DNA of 64,000 bases from Cydia pomonella (Eukaryota; Arthropoda; Insecta; Lepidoptera; Tortricidae). Position 1 is the stretch's first letter; every line of letters begins with the position of its first letter. Location: the NCBI RefSeq assembly GCF_033807575.1, contig NC_084716.1:2790001-2854000 (forward strand), given 5' to 3'. The notes beneath the pieces are model-generated. The model was not told the DNA's origin, made no database searches, and was given only the letters and a program-made list of their open reading frames with translations. This document shows, piece by piece, positions 21,224 through 33,400 of this stretch. A program made the translations under genes and the position numbers.

Positions 21224-21673
21224 GTTAAATTGTTTTAAGTAAGTATATGTTTGTAATGGTTTTATGTGAAATAGTAATATTAATAATGTATATATATTTG
21301 AGTATGATGTCTTTCCTATCAAGGAACAATTTTGTTCTGGATCTTTGGTAGGCGTACGCAGAGCCGAAGGCAACACTTAGAAGCTCTTTTGACACTAATT
21401 AAATGCAAGGGGTACACCTGGCGGATGCTGCCCTTGCCCGTGTCATGGGACGCACGCAGATGGAGCACCCGCCAGGGTGTAAGGACTATTGAGAGTTGAT
21501 GGAACCTAAAATTAACTAGGTTAATGGGTAAAAGCGAAGGACTAAGTCTGGGCTATGAGATAAAAAAAACTGGACGCCTGCCTAATAAAACGGTATGCAA
21601 TTTTATTTCTGGCAGACGGTGACTCGCTCTGAATAGTCATGTATGTGTGTATTAGCATTTATATTAATTTTAT
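21224..21673. other. Non-coding stretch
   Basis: A GC-richer patch at 21400-21485 (CACCTGGCGGATGCTGCCC ... GGAGCACCCGCCAGGGTG) contains a short inverted pair CTGGCGG / CCGCCAG. I recognise no gene. Confidence 0.35.
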
Positions 21674-22090
21674 TATGGATATTAACATAAAAGAGATTGC
21701 ATTTAGCGTAAATGAGAATGTTAACATGGATGAGTGGTGTGACAAGAATGGATTGGATAAGGAATGGGTATATAAAAGGAAGCCTGACAGTTCCACCCAT
21801 AATAGAAGAAGTAAGAGCGAATCGCCTAGCGTGGTATGGGCATGTGATGCGGAGGGATGAAAGTCATTTGACGAGAAAGGTATTACGAATGAATGTGGAG
21901 GGATGAAACGGGAGAGGAAAACCTAGGAAAAGGTGGATGGATTGTGTGAGAGATGACATGAAAAGAACGCGAGTGAACTATAAGATGACGGGTGACAGAA
22001 AGATATGGAAGAAAAAGACAAACTGCGCCGACCCCAAATGAATGGGATAAATAAGGGCAAGCGAATGATGATGATATGGATATTAACATA
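21674..22090 (+). mobile_element. Mini-LINE/5'-truncated RTE-like insertion with 16-bp target duplication
   Basis: The insert (21690-22074, 385 bp) is flanked by perfect 16-bp copies of TATGGATATTAACATA (21674-21689, 22075-22090). It encodes the broken C-terminus of an RTE-like LINE: NVNMDEWCDKNGLDKEWVYK then, in the adjacent frame, SLTVPPIIEEVRANRLAWYG and HVMRRDESHLTRKVLRMNVE, then a stop. The 3' end is GATGATGATAT, an ATG-triplet tail. It starts at the same internal point as the minus-strand copy at 34309-34718. Confidence 0.9.
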
Positions 22091-22803
22091 CAGGGAATAA
22101 CAAAAAAGAGGCAAACAACAGGCGGTAATATTAGCAGGGATTTACATACTTTTATAGCAAAGACACTCACAACACAGATAAAAGTAAATATTTGTTAGAT
22201 AGTTTACAAATTATGATGATGTTGAAATTATGGTTATTATGATGATAGGGATCCTCTCTGTATTAAGATAGGTCTAACGTAAAAGTGTAATTTTTATATT
22301 AAATTTGCAAACATTTCAATTCAATGAAGAAATCACGCGGAAACTAGTTTATATTTGCGAGGACAGACTCTAAGTAAAGCCGAAAAATGTTAAAGTTAGC
22401 TTGGTATGAAAAAATCACGAAAACATGTCTAATTTTCATTTATTTCCAATTGTATATCGTTACCCTGCATATTACAGCAGTATAATTTTAGACTCGCAAA
22501 ATTTTAATCAGAAGTATACTTTCAGAGTTATTGAGAACGTTAAAACCCCGCACAACCACCAAATCTTCCGTCGCAAGTTTTGTAAGGAGCGTAATATCTT
22601 TTATTCCTTTCTAATTTCCTGCCTTTACGTCCCCTCTTAATTTTAATTGGAAAATTTCCCGGTTAATGCGACTTAAATTTAAACACAAAACCATGGGCGC
22701 CGTACCAAGTACAATGGGTTTGTTTCCATCAAAATGTACGTTTCGTGAAGCTTTTTGTCCAGCAGTGTTGTTCCGAACGCTAGAATAGATTTATACAACT
22801 TAC
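22091..22803. other. Non-coding stretch
   Basis: AT-rich. A 71-codon frame at 22425-22640 has no recognisable product. Confidence 0.4.
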
Positions 22804-23216
22804 TTACTCCGTCGGCTCAGCGACTAAAAAATGAGTCTTGGCCTCCGACATAAGACAGCGCCACTTTTCTCCTGTCATGTGCGATTTCTCGCCAATTGTT
22901 GACTCGAAGTTCGCGCAGTTCCGCCTCCACCATAGCGTCAGACAAGACGTCCTCCTGCTAGGCGGACCAGGTATGCTCTTTTTACGTTCCAATCTTCATC
23001 CATACTCTGAAGGTGGCCTAACCAACGGAGTTTGTGAGCTTTACTCTCCTCCATTATGTTAGGTTCAGCTACTAGGTCTTCAATCTCACGGTGCCTAGGA
23101 CTGTCCAAGTGTCCAGCTTCCATCCTATCTTCGTTTGGGGCCCAATATCTTACGGAGGATCTTCCTCTCAATCTTCGTGCTTTGAAAATAATTGCAAAGA
23201 TTGGTCTTAAAGTCAC
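22804..23216 (-). pseudogene. LINE ORF2 C-terminus, minus strand, frameshifted
   Basis: The upstream piece reads GRSSVRYWAPNEDRMEAGHL, then EPNIMEESKAHKLRWLGHLQ and DEDWNVKRAYL. After a frameshift near 22950-22990 it continues TLWWRRNCANFESTIGEKSH, then WRCLMSEAKTHFLVAE and stop. KLRWLGHL..M, VKR and the final W......AKTH.... are standard landmarks of RTE-like LINE tails. Confidence 0.8.
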
Positions 23217-23325
23217 CTTTAAATGGTTCTATGTCTTTATTTTTTAATTTATGGTTCTGCAATTCACAATTTCAAAACATTTGTACCTAAACCGCTAACG
23301 AGTAATATTACAGAAATAATCCCCA

Positions 23326-24175
23326 TTTTTAGGGTTCCGTAGCCAAATGGCAAAAAACGGAACCCTTATAGATTCGTCATGTCCGTCTGTCTGTCCGATT
23401 CTGTCACAGCCACTTTTTTCCGAAACTATAAAAGCTATACTGTTCAAACTTGGTAAGTAGATGTATTCTATGAACCGCATTATGATGTTTACACAAAAAT
23501 AGAAAAAAAAACAATAAATTTTGGGGGTTCCCCATACTTAGAACTGAAACTCAAAAAATCTTTTTTCATCAAACCCATACGTGTGGGGTATCTATGGATA
23601 GGTCTTTAAAAATGATATTGAGGTTTCTAATATAATTTTTTTCTAAACTGAATAGTTTGCGCGAGAGACACTTCCAAAGTGGTAAAAAGTGTGCCCCCCC
23701 CCCCCCCCCCCCCCGTAACTTCTAAAATAACAGAATGAAAAATCTAAAAAAAATATATGATATACATTGCCATGCAAACTTCCACCGAAAATTGGTACGA
23801 ACGAGATCTAGTGTGTAGTTTTTTTTAATACGTCATAAAAATTAAAAAAAAAATTTTTCTTCATCAAACCCATACGTGTGGGGTATCTAAGGATAGGTCT
23901 TCAAAAATGATATTTAGGTTTCTAATATCATTTTTTTCTAAACTGAATAGTTTGCGCGAGAGACACTTCCAAAGTAAAAAAAAGTGTGTCCTCCCCCCCT
24001 GTAACTTCTAAAATAACGGAATGAAAAATGTAAAAAAAATATATGATATACATTACCATGCAAACTTCCAACGAAAATTGGTTTGAACCAGATCTAGTAA
24101 GTAGTTTTTTTAATACGTCATAAATGGTACGGAACCCTTCATGGGCGAGTCCGACTCGCACTTGGCCGCTTTTTT
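23326..24175 (+). repeat. GGGTTCCGTA-family repeat, long form with internal dimer
   Basis: It opens TTTTTAGGGTTCCGTAGCC and closes GGTACGGAACCCTTCATGGG, then GCGAGTCCGACTCGCACTTG. Inside, a unit of about 285 bp beginning CATCAAACCCATACGTGTGG is present twice (from 23568 and from 23862). The first unit has 21 consecutive C (23694-23714) where the second has TCCTCCCCCCT. An inverted near-copy with the same dimer lies at 55011-55872. Confidence 0.85.
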
Positions 24176-24389
24176 ATTTTCATTTCAATAGTTATCTTAT
24201 TATTTCTCTTGCAACAGTGATAGTGCTATCTCATTTACTCCAATACAAATAGACAGTGTGCACACTTTAGGTATTGATAGCTTTTTAAGGTCGTATCAAA
24301 ATAAAACCAAAACTATAAAAAGTTGTTAAATCCGAATCGGGCTCCGGGTCGGTCTATCACTCGTTCATTAAGGTGCGGTTAAATTTAAT

Positions 24390-24940
24390 AATATATTCTT
24401 TTTAATAAGAAAACTTCCGTGAGCCACAGGCATATTAAATATATTACATGTGTTATGTGATTGGTCAGCGCCTCCGAGCTGGAAAACTGTGTTGGGTACT
24501 ACGTCGTAGGACAGTGTGGACGAACCATTAGCGAATGACGTACCGAGTGTTGTGTGCAACCCATTATTTGATAAAATTATACCGTAAACGAGGGTAGTTT
24601 CTCGCCTCTCTTGCCGCCACTGGCGCCCGCGCCGAGTCATCGCAAAACGTCAACGCAAGCTCCTGACGACACTCCTCGGAATGGAGTGAAACATGTCAAG
24701 CGTTTTCGACTTAAAATACGTGAGTGATTTGATAATTATGCCGTAAACGAGGGTAGTTTCTCGCCCCCCGCGCCGAGTCATCGGGCGCAGAGGGCTGCGG
24801 CCCGCAGTCTGCGCCGGTCCGTCAATGCAATGCAAGCTCCTGACGACACTACTCGGAACGGAGTGAAACATGTCAAGCGTTTTCGACTTAAAATACGTGA
24901 GTGACCCGTTGTAATATATTTAATATGTCTAATGAATGAA
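24390..24940. repeat. Tandemly duplicated GTTTCGCTCCATAA-family repeat
   Basis: Two units (about 24580-24728 and 24729-24905) share CCGTAAACGAGGGTAGTTTC, GCAAGCTCCTGACGACACT and GGAGTGAAACATGTCAAGCG, then TTTTCGACTTAAAATACGTG. They differ by insertions of GC-rich sequence. Flanking ATATTAAATATATTAC and its inverse mark the outer ends. Confidence 0.65.
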
Positions 24941-25485
24941 TGTTTCTTTATTCAGGCAATAGACCCATTACATAATTTTAAAATACAAATAAAAAAAAGG
25001 ATACAGAAATACAGTAAAAATAAAATACAGTTTAAAATAACTACTATTATAGTCTTATTAATTAGGCCACGATTAATTATAGATATAATATTTTAACTCG
25101 CCCGTATTCGCGCATCAATTTGAATATACTACAAACATTTGAATTGCATGGTTACTTAACAAATTGTACTAATTTGTAATTTGTATGGATCATTCGTTGA
25201 ATTGGGTGCAATTAATTTCGATGAAAAGCTACTTTAGGCGTATTTAATATACTGAATTATTAAGTTTATGCGTTAATTACATAATTGGTGAGGATTATTG
25301 TGTAATAAAATAAGTATTGCCATACATTAATAATAAGGGATTTCCATTTTAACAATTTTGTGATTATATTATATTTAAAATTACTATAGTTCCATGACTG
25401 TGTATGTAGGTATTTAGTCCCATTTCTTAATTTTTTTTTAAACTTTGTATATAACTGCTAATTATGATTTAGGAATATCTATGTA
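24941..25485. other. Non-coding stretch with a LINE-type 3' end on the minus strand
   Basis: GAATGAATGTTTCTTTATTC (24935-24955) reads on the minus strand as an AATAAA signal plus a CATT tandem tail. No attached coding sequence is recognisable. The rest is AT-rich. Confidence 0.35.
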
Positions 25486-25489
25486 TACT

Positions 25490-25600
25490 TCGTTGTATCG
25501 ATAGGTTTTGAAGTATATGAGTATTTTTATATAACTCTATATTATATATATCGTCGTCTAGTGCCCACAACACGAGCCTTATTTACTGTGAATACCACCA
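25490..25600 (+). repeat. SINE-A 3' fragment
   Basis: TATATATATCGTCGTCTAGT, CAACACGAGCCTTATT and ACTGTG follow the order of the SINE-A body, but the tRNA-like head is absent. Confidence 0.55.
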
Positions 25601-26048
25601 GCCTTATATATATGTATGATAAGTGGCATCAAAATAACATAAGTTTTCGTCAATTCGTTCCCTATCATCATTTTATTAGCTCTATTAATATTATTTCTCT
25701 GAACAAAGTGTAACAATACCCCCAAAAGGAAAATCTAGAAAATCGGCTATTTAAAAAGCAACCCAGAATATTTGTAAGATTATACATTTTCTTGCTACCC
25801 CATTTTACATTTCTAGTTCACTACTTCTTTTTCCTCATTTGAGTTTCTCTGAAAACATGGGTTTTATGCAAATAATGCCTTTTCTATGTGCTGCTGTGAA
25901 AGTTCCTGGTAAGAAAAACATTTCTTAAGGATAAATTATGTTTATAGCTCATTGTTTCAGATTTCTTGCAAAATTAGAAATGCAGTTGTATTTACAGACT
26001 TAATACAGTGAAGTAATATATTTCACATTATGGTACAAGTTTCACAGA
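25601..26048. other. Non-coding stretch
   Basis: Nothing supportable is seen here. Confidence 0.4.
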
Positions 26049-26464
26049 GTGCACGAGTGGTACAAAATCGCAACGAGTGGGGACAAATTAAAACACGATC
26101 GAAAGGAGCGTTTTAAATCGACACGACATCTATTCGCACATGTATCGTACAACGTTTTACGGAACATATTGTTAGGTGACAAGCAAAACTCAGTAATTAC
26201 TAAAAAACAATTAAACAAAAATCAACCTTATTTTAGTAGTGATGTGGTTAATTATGGCTGCGAACTTGTGGTGGTAATTAGTCAGATTTGCTTGTCGATA
26301 TGGCCCTTTAAGTTTTCGACATAGTTACGTAATGTGCTAATTATCGCAGTAGTGCGGTAAAGTAGCACTATATGTACTCTAAATGTATTTCACAGTACAT
26401 ATGGTGCTACTTTACCGCACTAGTGCGAAAATTACCATATTACGTTACTATGTGGAACATTTAA

Positions 26465-26556
<92 letters not shown>

Positions 26557-26675
26557 GGCCATATGTACTGTAAAACGTTGTACGATACATGTGCGAATAG
26601 GTAAGACGCAACTCGTGTGTCGATTTAAAACACTACCTTCGGTCGTATTTTAATTTATCGCCACTCGTTGGTAAT
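26049..26675. repeat. Nested foldback element with poly-T
   Basis: The outer arms are 26071-26168 and 26557-26670. The shared blocks are CAACGAGTGG, GTTTTAAATCGACAC and TATTCGCACATGTATCGTAC, then AACGTTTTAC. The inner arms are about 26304-26385 and 26390-26466, pairing through ACATAGTTACGTAAT and GTGCGGTAAAGTAGCAC. Relative to the right arm, about 130 bp (26170-26299) is extra in the left arm, bounded by ATAT. A further arm copy is at 44927-45020. It is a non-autonomous DNA element or MITE, class unknown. Confidence 0.8.
26467..26554. repeat. 88-nt T homopolymer
   Basis: A pure run of 88 T lies exactly where the foldback family would read TTTAAAGGGCC (compare 26303-26312). It could be a poly(A)-only retro-insertion on the minus strand, slippage expansion, or an assembly artefact. 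Confidence 0.95.
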
Positions 26676-26679
26676 TGAT

Positions 26680-27309
26680 CCAAAAATCTCCTAGAAATCG
26701 ATCGATTTCGGCACAATTTATCTCATATGTGGGTATATCTAGTATCAGTGTATTCAGTATGATGACCCGAACACAAATATATTGAGATGACAAGCGCGAA
26801 AATGGTGGAGGGGTAGTAAGTATGGCGTCATAATGTCGGCGGTACAAAGAAAACATTTTTGTGCTTTTAAATATACATACCATGTCGGGTTCGAATGGCT
26901 TTATGAGTAGATTACAAAACGTCGGGGATAGTGCTATCGCGTAACTTACAAATGCAGTAAGGTCCAATTACCTTGTACATTGTTTGAATTTCGAACTCTT
27001 ACAACTTTGTTAGTTGCGCGGTATTGCACTATCCCCGACGAAAAGTAACATTTACGCTATTTGGTTTAACAAATGATTAAAAAACGTCAAAAAAATTCAC
27101 GATTCCGAGTAGACTGTTCTAGATTGAAAACGACCGATTACTTCAAAATACATACCAAGTGACTCCAACGCAATTTATAGATAGCCTAGAAGGGGGTCAA
27201 TAGTTGATATTATGTGCATAACAAGCAAAAGGGATATAATGGACGGGTATAGCGGCGACATCAATGCCACCACAGTAACGTCGCAACAGTAATGACGTTG
27301 CAGTTGACA
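26680..27309. other. Non-coding stretch
   Basis: GATAGTGCTATCGCG / CACTATCCCCGACG motifs recur at 26925 and 27030, and ATAGTGC-type half-sites suggest an old repeat. There is no gene. Confidence 0.35.
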
Positions 27310-27545
27310 TCTGAATGCCACCTTTAAGCTTCTACAGTCGCAAATTGAATGTCCTGGTCCTTGCGTCGTATTCCTCAACATAGAGGGCCGTGAGTCGTGA
27401 CCTCCCTTTTGTATCACTTTCTGTCCTATGATCTTTCTCCAACTGTATCCGTCTATGGCGGTGTGGAGAGTCATGTGAACTGTAGAGTCAAGCGCGGTCC
27501 GCGTCCAGGGCCTTTTTCCCATCCACTTTGCCGAAATCGAATGTA
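27310..27545 (-). pseudogene. Possible LINE C-terminal fragment, minus strand
   Basis: The minus-strand frame reads MGKRPWTRTALDSTVHMTLH, then TAIDGYSWRKIIGQKVIQKG and GHDSRP. The pattern W(T)...V...LH.A.D...WRKI....GHD resembles the very end of RTE-like LINE proteins. The match is short and I hold it loosely. Confidence 0.4.
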
Positions 27546-29800
27546 CCTAATCTTAAATGTTCAAGGCCAACAAAATATACCTGTATTATATACGTCAGTT
27601 GATGTTTACCTTAGAAAATATATATTCCATCGATGTTACGTCAAAATATTTTGAGCGCGCCGGGGGACCGGGGAATGAAAAATGCAAACGTAATTTATGC
27701 CGCCAAGGCAAAATGGACAAGAAAACAGAAGACTTCCTTGAAAGAAATTATTTTCGCCTATTCGTAACACTGGTTAACCAGGGAGCTACGCTAATAGCTT
27801 TATAAAAAGAGTTTTAATGTCATTTTGTAAGACGTTTAACTAAGAAAACACAGCCCAGCTTGTATAAACTTTCACTGTCATTTAAGTTAAGAATTTGCAT
27901 CTTTATAATACTTATAATTACCCTGTATGTGATTCAATTAATTTATTTTCTTACCAATTGCCTCTCTAAATACCAAGACTACAGATTTAAATTGAACACT
28001 TGCTGACTCTCATGTCTAAGTACGAAGGTGTCTATCTAATTACATTGGTTTCCCTAGAAAATAGTTGTCCTCTGTTTTGTAAAACTGTTGGTAGTACCAT
28101 TTTATCAGCTATATATAGATAAAGTCATCGTCAATAGAAGTAGATGAAACAATGTATAAAATTATCTGCCGCCCTCTAATGAATTTTCAAAGATATTTTT
28201 TATAGTTTGCGTTTAAAAGTCCCTATATTATGTGACCGCGGCCGGCAAAACGTCTCACTTTGCTTGCCATATTCGTTCAATATTCGTTCATTCAATATAA
28301 TTGGACAATTAAAAAAATTGGAATATAAGCTTTATGTACACGCATATATTAGCACGATCATACACGACGGTCTTGTAAGAACGAGACATGTATGGTCGTT
28401 TATCTTACTATCTCACTCTATCCTATAGCTTGAAATGATCGCTGACCGGGTCGTGTAGATGCAGCCAGCGGCTATAATAATTGGTAAAACAATACAATAA
28501 TGAACTTCCTGTACGCTAAAACACGACAGTAATTTTTTTTTCCATAAAGAAGAACTTCCCGTACTATATTTGCTACAATAAGTTGAACATTTCCGAGCAT
28601 ATTCGAGAAAAATTAGTTTTCACTTTTCTAACCTACTTCCAAAACAAATATGGAGCTTACATCGGAATCTTTTATTAAGGAATCGTTAACTAATTCGAAT
28701 AAAATTATTAGTAAGTTGGTAGTACTGTGACATTATACATATGGAAAACCTGCTGTTATTTTCACTTCTAAACTCACCAAAGGAAGTGAAGAAGCGAAAC
28801 TGACTGGAGAGAATTCTTGAAATTATTTTACATTCTCGCCGGGTTTGTTGTAGGACTTGTAGGTTTTAACCATTTAAATTTGTCTTGTAGAATATTTTAA
28901 ACATACTTTTTAAATCGCAACATCGCTGTATGTAAAACTAGGACAGTGTACAAAAATACGGATAATATAGACAAAAATCCTTTTTAGGAAACACTTTTTT
29001 TTTCTTGACTTTTTTCCTGCTCAAATTATTTTTCACACACACGCTCTTATTCTCTTAACAACAATGTTTGATTACATTATTAATGTTGTGTTTAAAACAC
29101 CTTTACTCATCTTCTAGTGGTGACTACTTCATATATGTACATTTTCTTTACGAAAACATATTTTTAAACTGTAGTAAAACAGTATACTATTCAAGTAGGC
29201 ATTGTTAAAAAATGTTTGAATAGGCATCAAAAACGACTGTTGTTTAGTTCCGTAATGGATCAGCCGCCTAACTTAAATGCGTTACTCCCCTTATCAAATC
29301 ACGGTGTATAATATATACATATATATTGTACAATATACATACATCTACCAACAAGCTGCTTGCACGTAGACATTAATAGCCACATCAACACGTTCGATTA
29401 AACTGCCATCACAATCACAGCTATCCTACATGCAAGGTATGCGTATAACAATCGGACTATTATGCCCACGTGCGGTAATGCGCGCCGTGTTCCTTATGAC
29501 AAAGCGGTGTAATTTATTACCCGCCACGACGCATCGAGCGGCCATCTTGTTTAATGCGTGTTCAAAATGGCGGCCCTTTCAATGGCCGTCGGGATGATGA
29601 ATTCATTCTGGTTTTTGTAATTAATTTTACTTAGAAATGATTTTGTCGCCTATTATGTTTATTTACGGGGCTGATTAGATACTCGTAATGATTTGTAAAT
29701 ATTTGCTATTTGTGCTGGATAAAAAAACGAAGCTATGATGCATCTAGGTGTCATCTCCTTATATGCCTGTTCAAAATCGTTTTTAAAAATGGCCGTTTTG
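27546..29800. other. Long non-coding stretch
   Basis: The frames at 27397-27805 and 28207-28428 have no recognisable products. An ATG-initiated short frame at 28651 runs to a GTAAGT (28711) but nothing else supports an exon. There are no repeats with a second copy in the window. Confidence 0.35.
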
Positions 29801-29912
29801 AAGATATAGATCGTGTCATTCACGAGGACGCGTGCCTGGGTTCATATTGTCATACCGTTAAAGGTTAGATTTGTCAGATTCGCGCGTCATCGTCAATGAC
29901 ACGATATATCTT
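29801..29912. repeat. Short foldback repeat
   Basis: The left arm AGATATAGATCGTGTCATTC and GAGGACGCGTGC pairs with the right arm GCGCGTCATCGTCAATGACA, CGATATATCTT. The loop is about 50 bp. It is a likely MITE remnant. Confidence 0.55.
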
Positions 29913-32900
29913 ACGGTTCTTTCAATTATTTTTATTTTGAAATTATTCCATCATTTTTTGACGAACATGGTAGAAATTCGTATATTTTTAACATCAATGC
30001 AAACTTTATATGTAATTGTCTTTCATGTAACAAATCATCTAATTTTTTCTAATTTACGCTAAACATTACGTAATTCTAATGATATGTGTATATAGTGTAA
30101 AACCGCAAGTTCTGGTTGCAGTTTATTTACCTCTTAACTGGTAGGCAGCCCTAGTTGGGACGAATATCTGTAATTGTACTTTCAATAAGTAAATTCCGGC
30201 TGCGCTAAAAAAAAAGTCAAATTTCAGGGTAGGTGGCGCCCGAACAACATACATCGCGTAAGAGGAATTCACGCAACAACCAAACCCTATAAAAAATAAG
30301 TACCCAGAGAACCAAAATATTCTTATTATTTTAATTTTTGTATTTGTTACGATTGAAGTTATATTCACACGATTCAAAATAAGCGCTTTAAATAAAAACA
30401 AACGTCATATATTAAGAAAAAATATTAGTGGTAATTTTTCCATACAAACATTCTCGACATTTTCCTCTCTGGATTTTTTTACATGACTTCAATATTACCA
30501 GTACCTGTATTTTGTACGTTTTTGCTTTTTTTGATATCCTTATTTTTATAAGAACTAAGTTGCTTTACAAAGGGCTAAAAACGGCCATATAAATGCGCCG
30601 TAAACAGACGCATAGCATACAAAATCAGTAACAATAAACGCAAAAATCAAAACGGTCAGACAAAGGTAGGTAATTTTTTTCTCATTCAGTTCCCAAAAAT
30701 TCGTTACGATTGGTTAAGCTTTTATTTTGAGTAGGAAAATGTCGAGAACGCAATATCGATTTCTGAGATTTTTACGTCGGTGTTTTGAACGGAGCTGCAG
30801 CTGTTCTTATCGCACAAATTTTAGGAGCCGGCCCCGTCAGCGATGGAGATATTTACCTTAAATACTCGAATCTGAGAAGGAGCTCAGCTGGTATTTCCTC
30901 TTAAAGAAAAACCTTCCAGTGTCCGAGACCGAATTCAACCAGCATCTTCAGTTCTCATGGCTCACGCACGCTCGCTTGATGTACACTCTAGTTAGAATAT
31001 TCTACCTAACCTAATAGTCGGCCCTAATCGAACTTTAAGATAGGACAAATATTTGCTAAACATACGACATATCCAATCCATATCGTATCCTTAGGAAATT
31101 ATTGACGTATATTAACGGGTCGAGTGTCTCCGTTTTTTTCTTACATGTCAGTTATTAGTTACAAAAGCGTTGTCTATTGTAGAATGATCATCCGGAAAGA
31201 TTCCCGCCGAAGAACAATAAGAGAATATTTCTCGTCCCTTCACCTGTAGCTAACTCAATGACCGGTATTGTAAGGCTAATGCAATTGGGTCGGTCTTCTG
31301 TTTTATAGACAGTTGTATTGCACCGTTTAATTAAAAAATTTAAGTAGGCAATTTAACACCTAAGTATTTTTTTTTTTTACTTTTATTTTAGGTACTTTAA
31401 ATAAGATAAACAGTTGTAGCAGAATAAATTGTCAGTGAAATACGTTAAAAAATTATTGAGGAATATTTTTGTTACATACGCGTCTTCTATAAAATAAAAC
31501 TATGAGCATTTAACCGACACAAACCCTATTATCCTCAAAATATTCTTATTTGGCTTTAACGAAAACGATTGTTAAAATCAGCAATATTCACAGTAAAAAA
31601 TCTTTGTCAACGTATTCTAGTCTAGCATAACAACGGGAGATCAAGGAGCCTTTGCCCAGCAGTCACAAAGGGCTTAAGAAAAAAAAAAATCTTTTTTAAC
31701 CCATCCCGTAGAACAAAGATCAATGTATATTTAAATTTGTAATGTCAATAATGCTTTGAAAAAATATACTTTGTTATGACATTATTGAGAATCTAACAAG
31801 GTTCCTAAAATTATTATGAGGTATATCTAAAATTATTTTAAATATTCCACTCAGAATACTCCAACACTTCACGTCCATCTCACCCAATCATACCCTTTAC
31901 AAAAAATGGGTCCATCCATCTTTACATTGTCCTTCAGCTGTACTTACTCAAATTTCAAAAGCCAGGCTCAAGGCATGAGAGCAAAAATTAAATTTCGGGA
32001 TTCTCTTTAAGTGCCCTCTTAAGTCTTGTAATTAAGAATTCCCCCCACTGATTTACAGCCTAAATTATGGGCAGCACATTTTTTAGGGATCTCTTAGTCA
32101 ACATTAATAACCATTCTAATCTTTTTGATGTTTTCCGCCTGGCCGAGGCTTTATTTTGTTGGAATCAATGGGGGTTTGTGTGAATTTAAAATGAGATGAT
32201 CTTGTTATTAATTCAGAACAGGGATTCGGGATTTCCTTTTGCTACTGAAAATATTCAATTAAAAATGTACATACCTGGTCCATTTATTGCGCTTATGAAT
32301 ACATGATGTTTGTTCAATATGAAGTATATACTTCAGCTGTAAAAAATCAGGTTTTTATATAAGTATCCTTTTAGAGTTTATTATCGGAAAGTAGAGGAGA
32401 CCCGCTGAAGGGTCCACTTAATGAAAAGCGTACATCTGACATCTGATTAGTTTTCAGCAAGGCTTTCGGAAAACTAGTCTCAACTATTGAAAACTCGTAT
32501 TCATAGACGCGATACGGAAAACTAGTTTAACTAGAGTAAATGCTAAAAACGGGATTTCACGGTGACATAAAACTTTAAAAGAAAGAAACAAATCTGTAGT
32601 TGTTAGGCGTGCTATTTATTATACCTATATATCTTTTAGTGTTTTCCAATTTTCTAGCATAGATTCAAAAATTCTAATTTTTACGTTCTAAGAATTTTAT
32701 GACATTCTTAGAACACTACGACAGCCTAACTTGAAATTCACTTGAACTTCATAATAACAATATTAAACCACGCACAGAAGGCTCTGGGAGAGTGTAAGTG
32801 TAATAAACAAGTAACAAATTAAAATTTAAACTCAACATTATGTTGAACAATCGATCATTTTATTATAAAATAAGGAAATTCTTTTCAAAGAACTCAGGTG

Positions 32901-33299
32901 TCCGTAAAAAGCACTTAAAAGTTCACACGAGTATCATATGTGCGACAAGATGTATGCTCGCATGGATAAATTACTGGGTGTACGCAACGTGTAAGCCATG
33001 TGGGTGTACGCAACGTGTTTATTAAATTATCTGCTGTACAATACATACTAAGTTGTTATGTTATCGCAGATATACAGAGTGGGTGCAAATATCTCGACCT
33101 ACTTTATTTAAGTATCTTTGAAAGTATTACGGATAATTTTATTAAGACAAATTGTCAAAATATTACCATTTCTATTTAGTTTTCGTCCAGTATCTTTTTG
33201 TTTATTGTGCCTAGACAGATATATTTTTACACAGATCGACTTAGTCACACAATCAGTTTAATGTGTCCAGTATTGTGGGTACCAGTCTATCGGACGTCG
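29913..33299. other. Long non-coding stretch
   Basis: This is the quietest region. The 92-codon minus frame at 30123-30401 is rich in Phe, Ile and Val but matches nothing I recognise. 30700-31000 is GC-richer (GGAGCCGGCCCCGTCAGCG) without a sustained frame. It may be intronic or intergenic host DNA. Confidence 0.35.
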
Positions 33300-33400
33300 A
33301 AATATATAATATATAGATATCCATAACTCGGGAACATATATATGTGACAAACACACAAATAAAAGCCCTTACCAGGATTCGTACCCGGTGGGACCAAAAA
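33300..33400 (-). repeat. SINE-A fragment, minus strand
   Basis: The reverse complement holds a B-box-like GGGTACGAATCCTGGTAAGG, then GCTTTTATTTGTGTG, followed by TATGTTCCCGAGTTATGGAT. This is the order seen in SINE-A, with many substitutions. Confidence 0.6.

Noticed and set aside
23400..24130. CRISPR-like or satellite array
   Set aside because: Only two long units, part of a dispersed repeat that also exists elsewhere; no short regular repeat-spacer pattern anywhere in the window.
28651..28716. Small exon MELTSESFIKES... ending at GTAAGT
   Set aside because: Only ~20 residues, no signal peptide or domain, and no acceptor partner; GTAAGT is frequent by chance.
30123..30401. 92-codon minus-strand frame
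   Set aside because: No recognisable domain, no splice or promoter context, composition typical of AT-rich chance frames.
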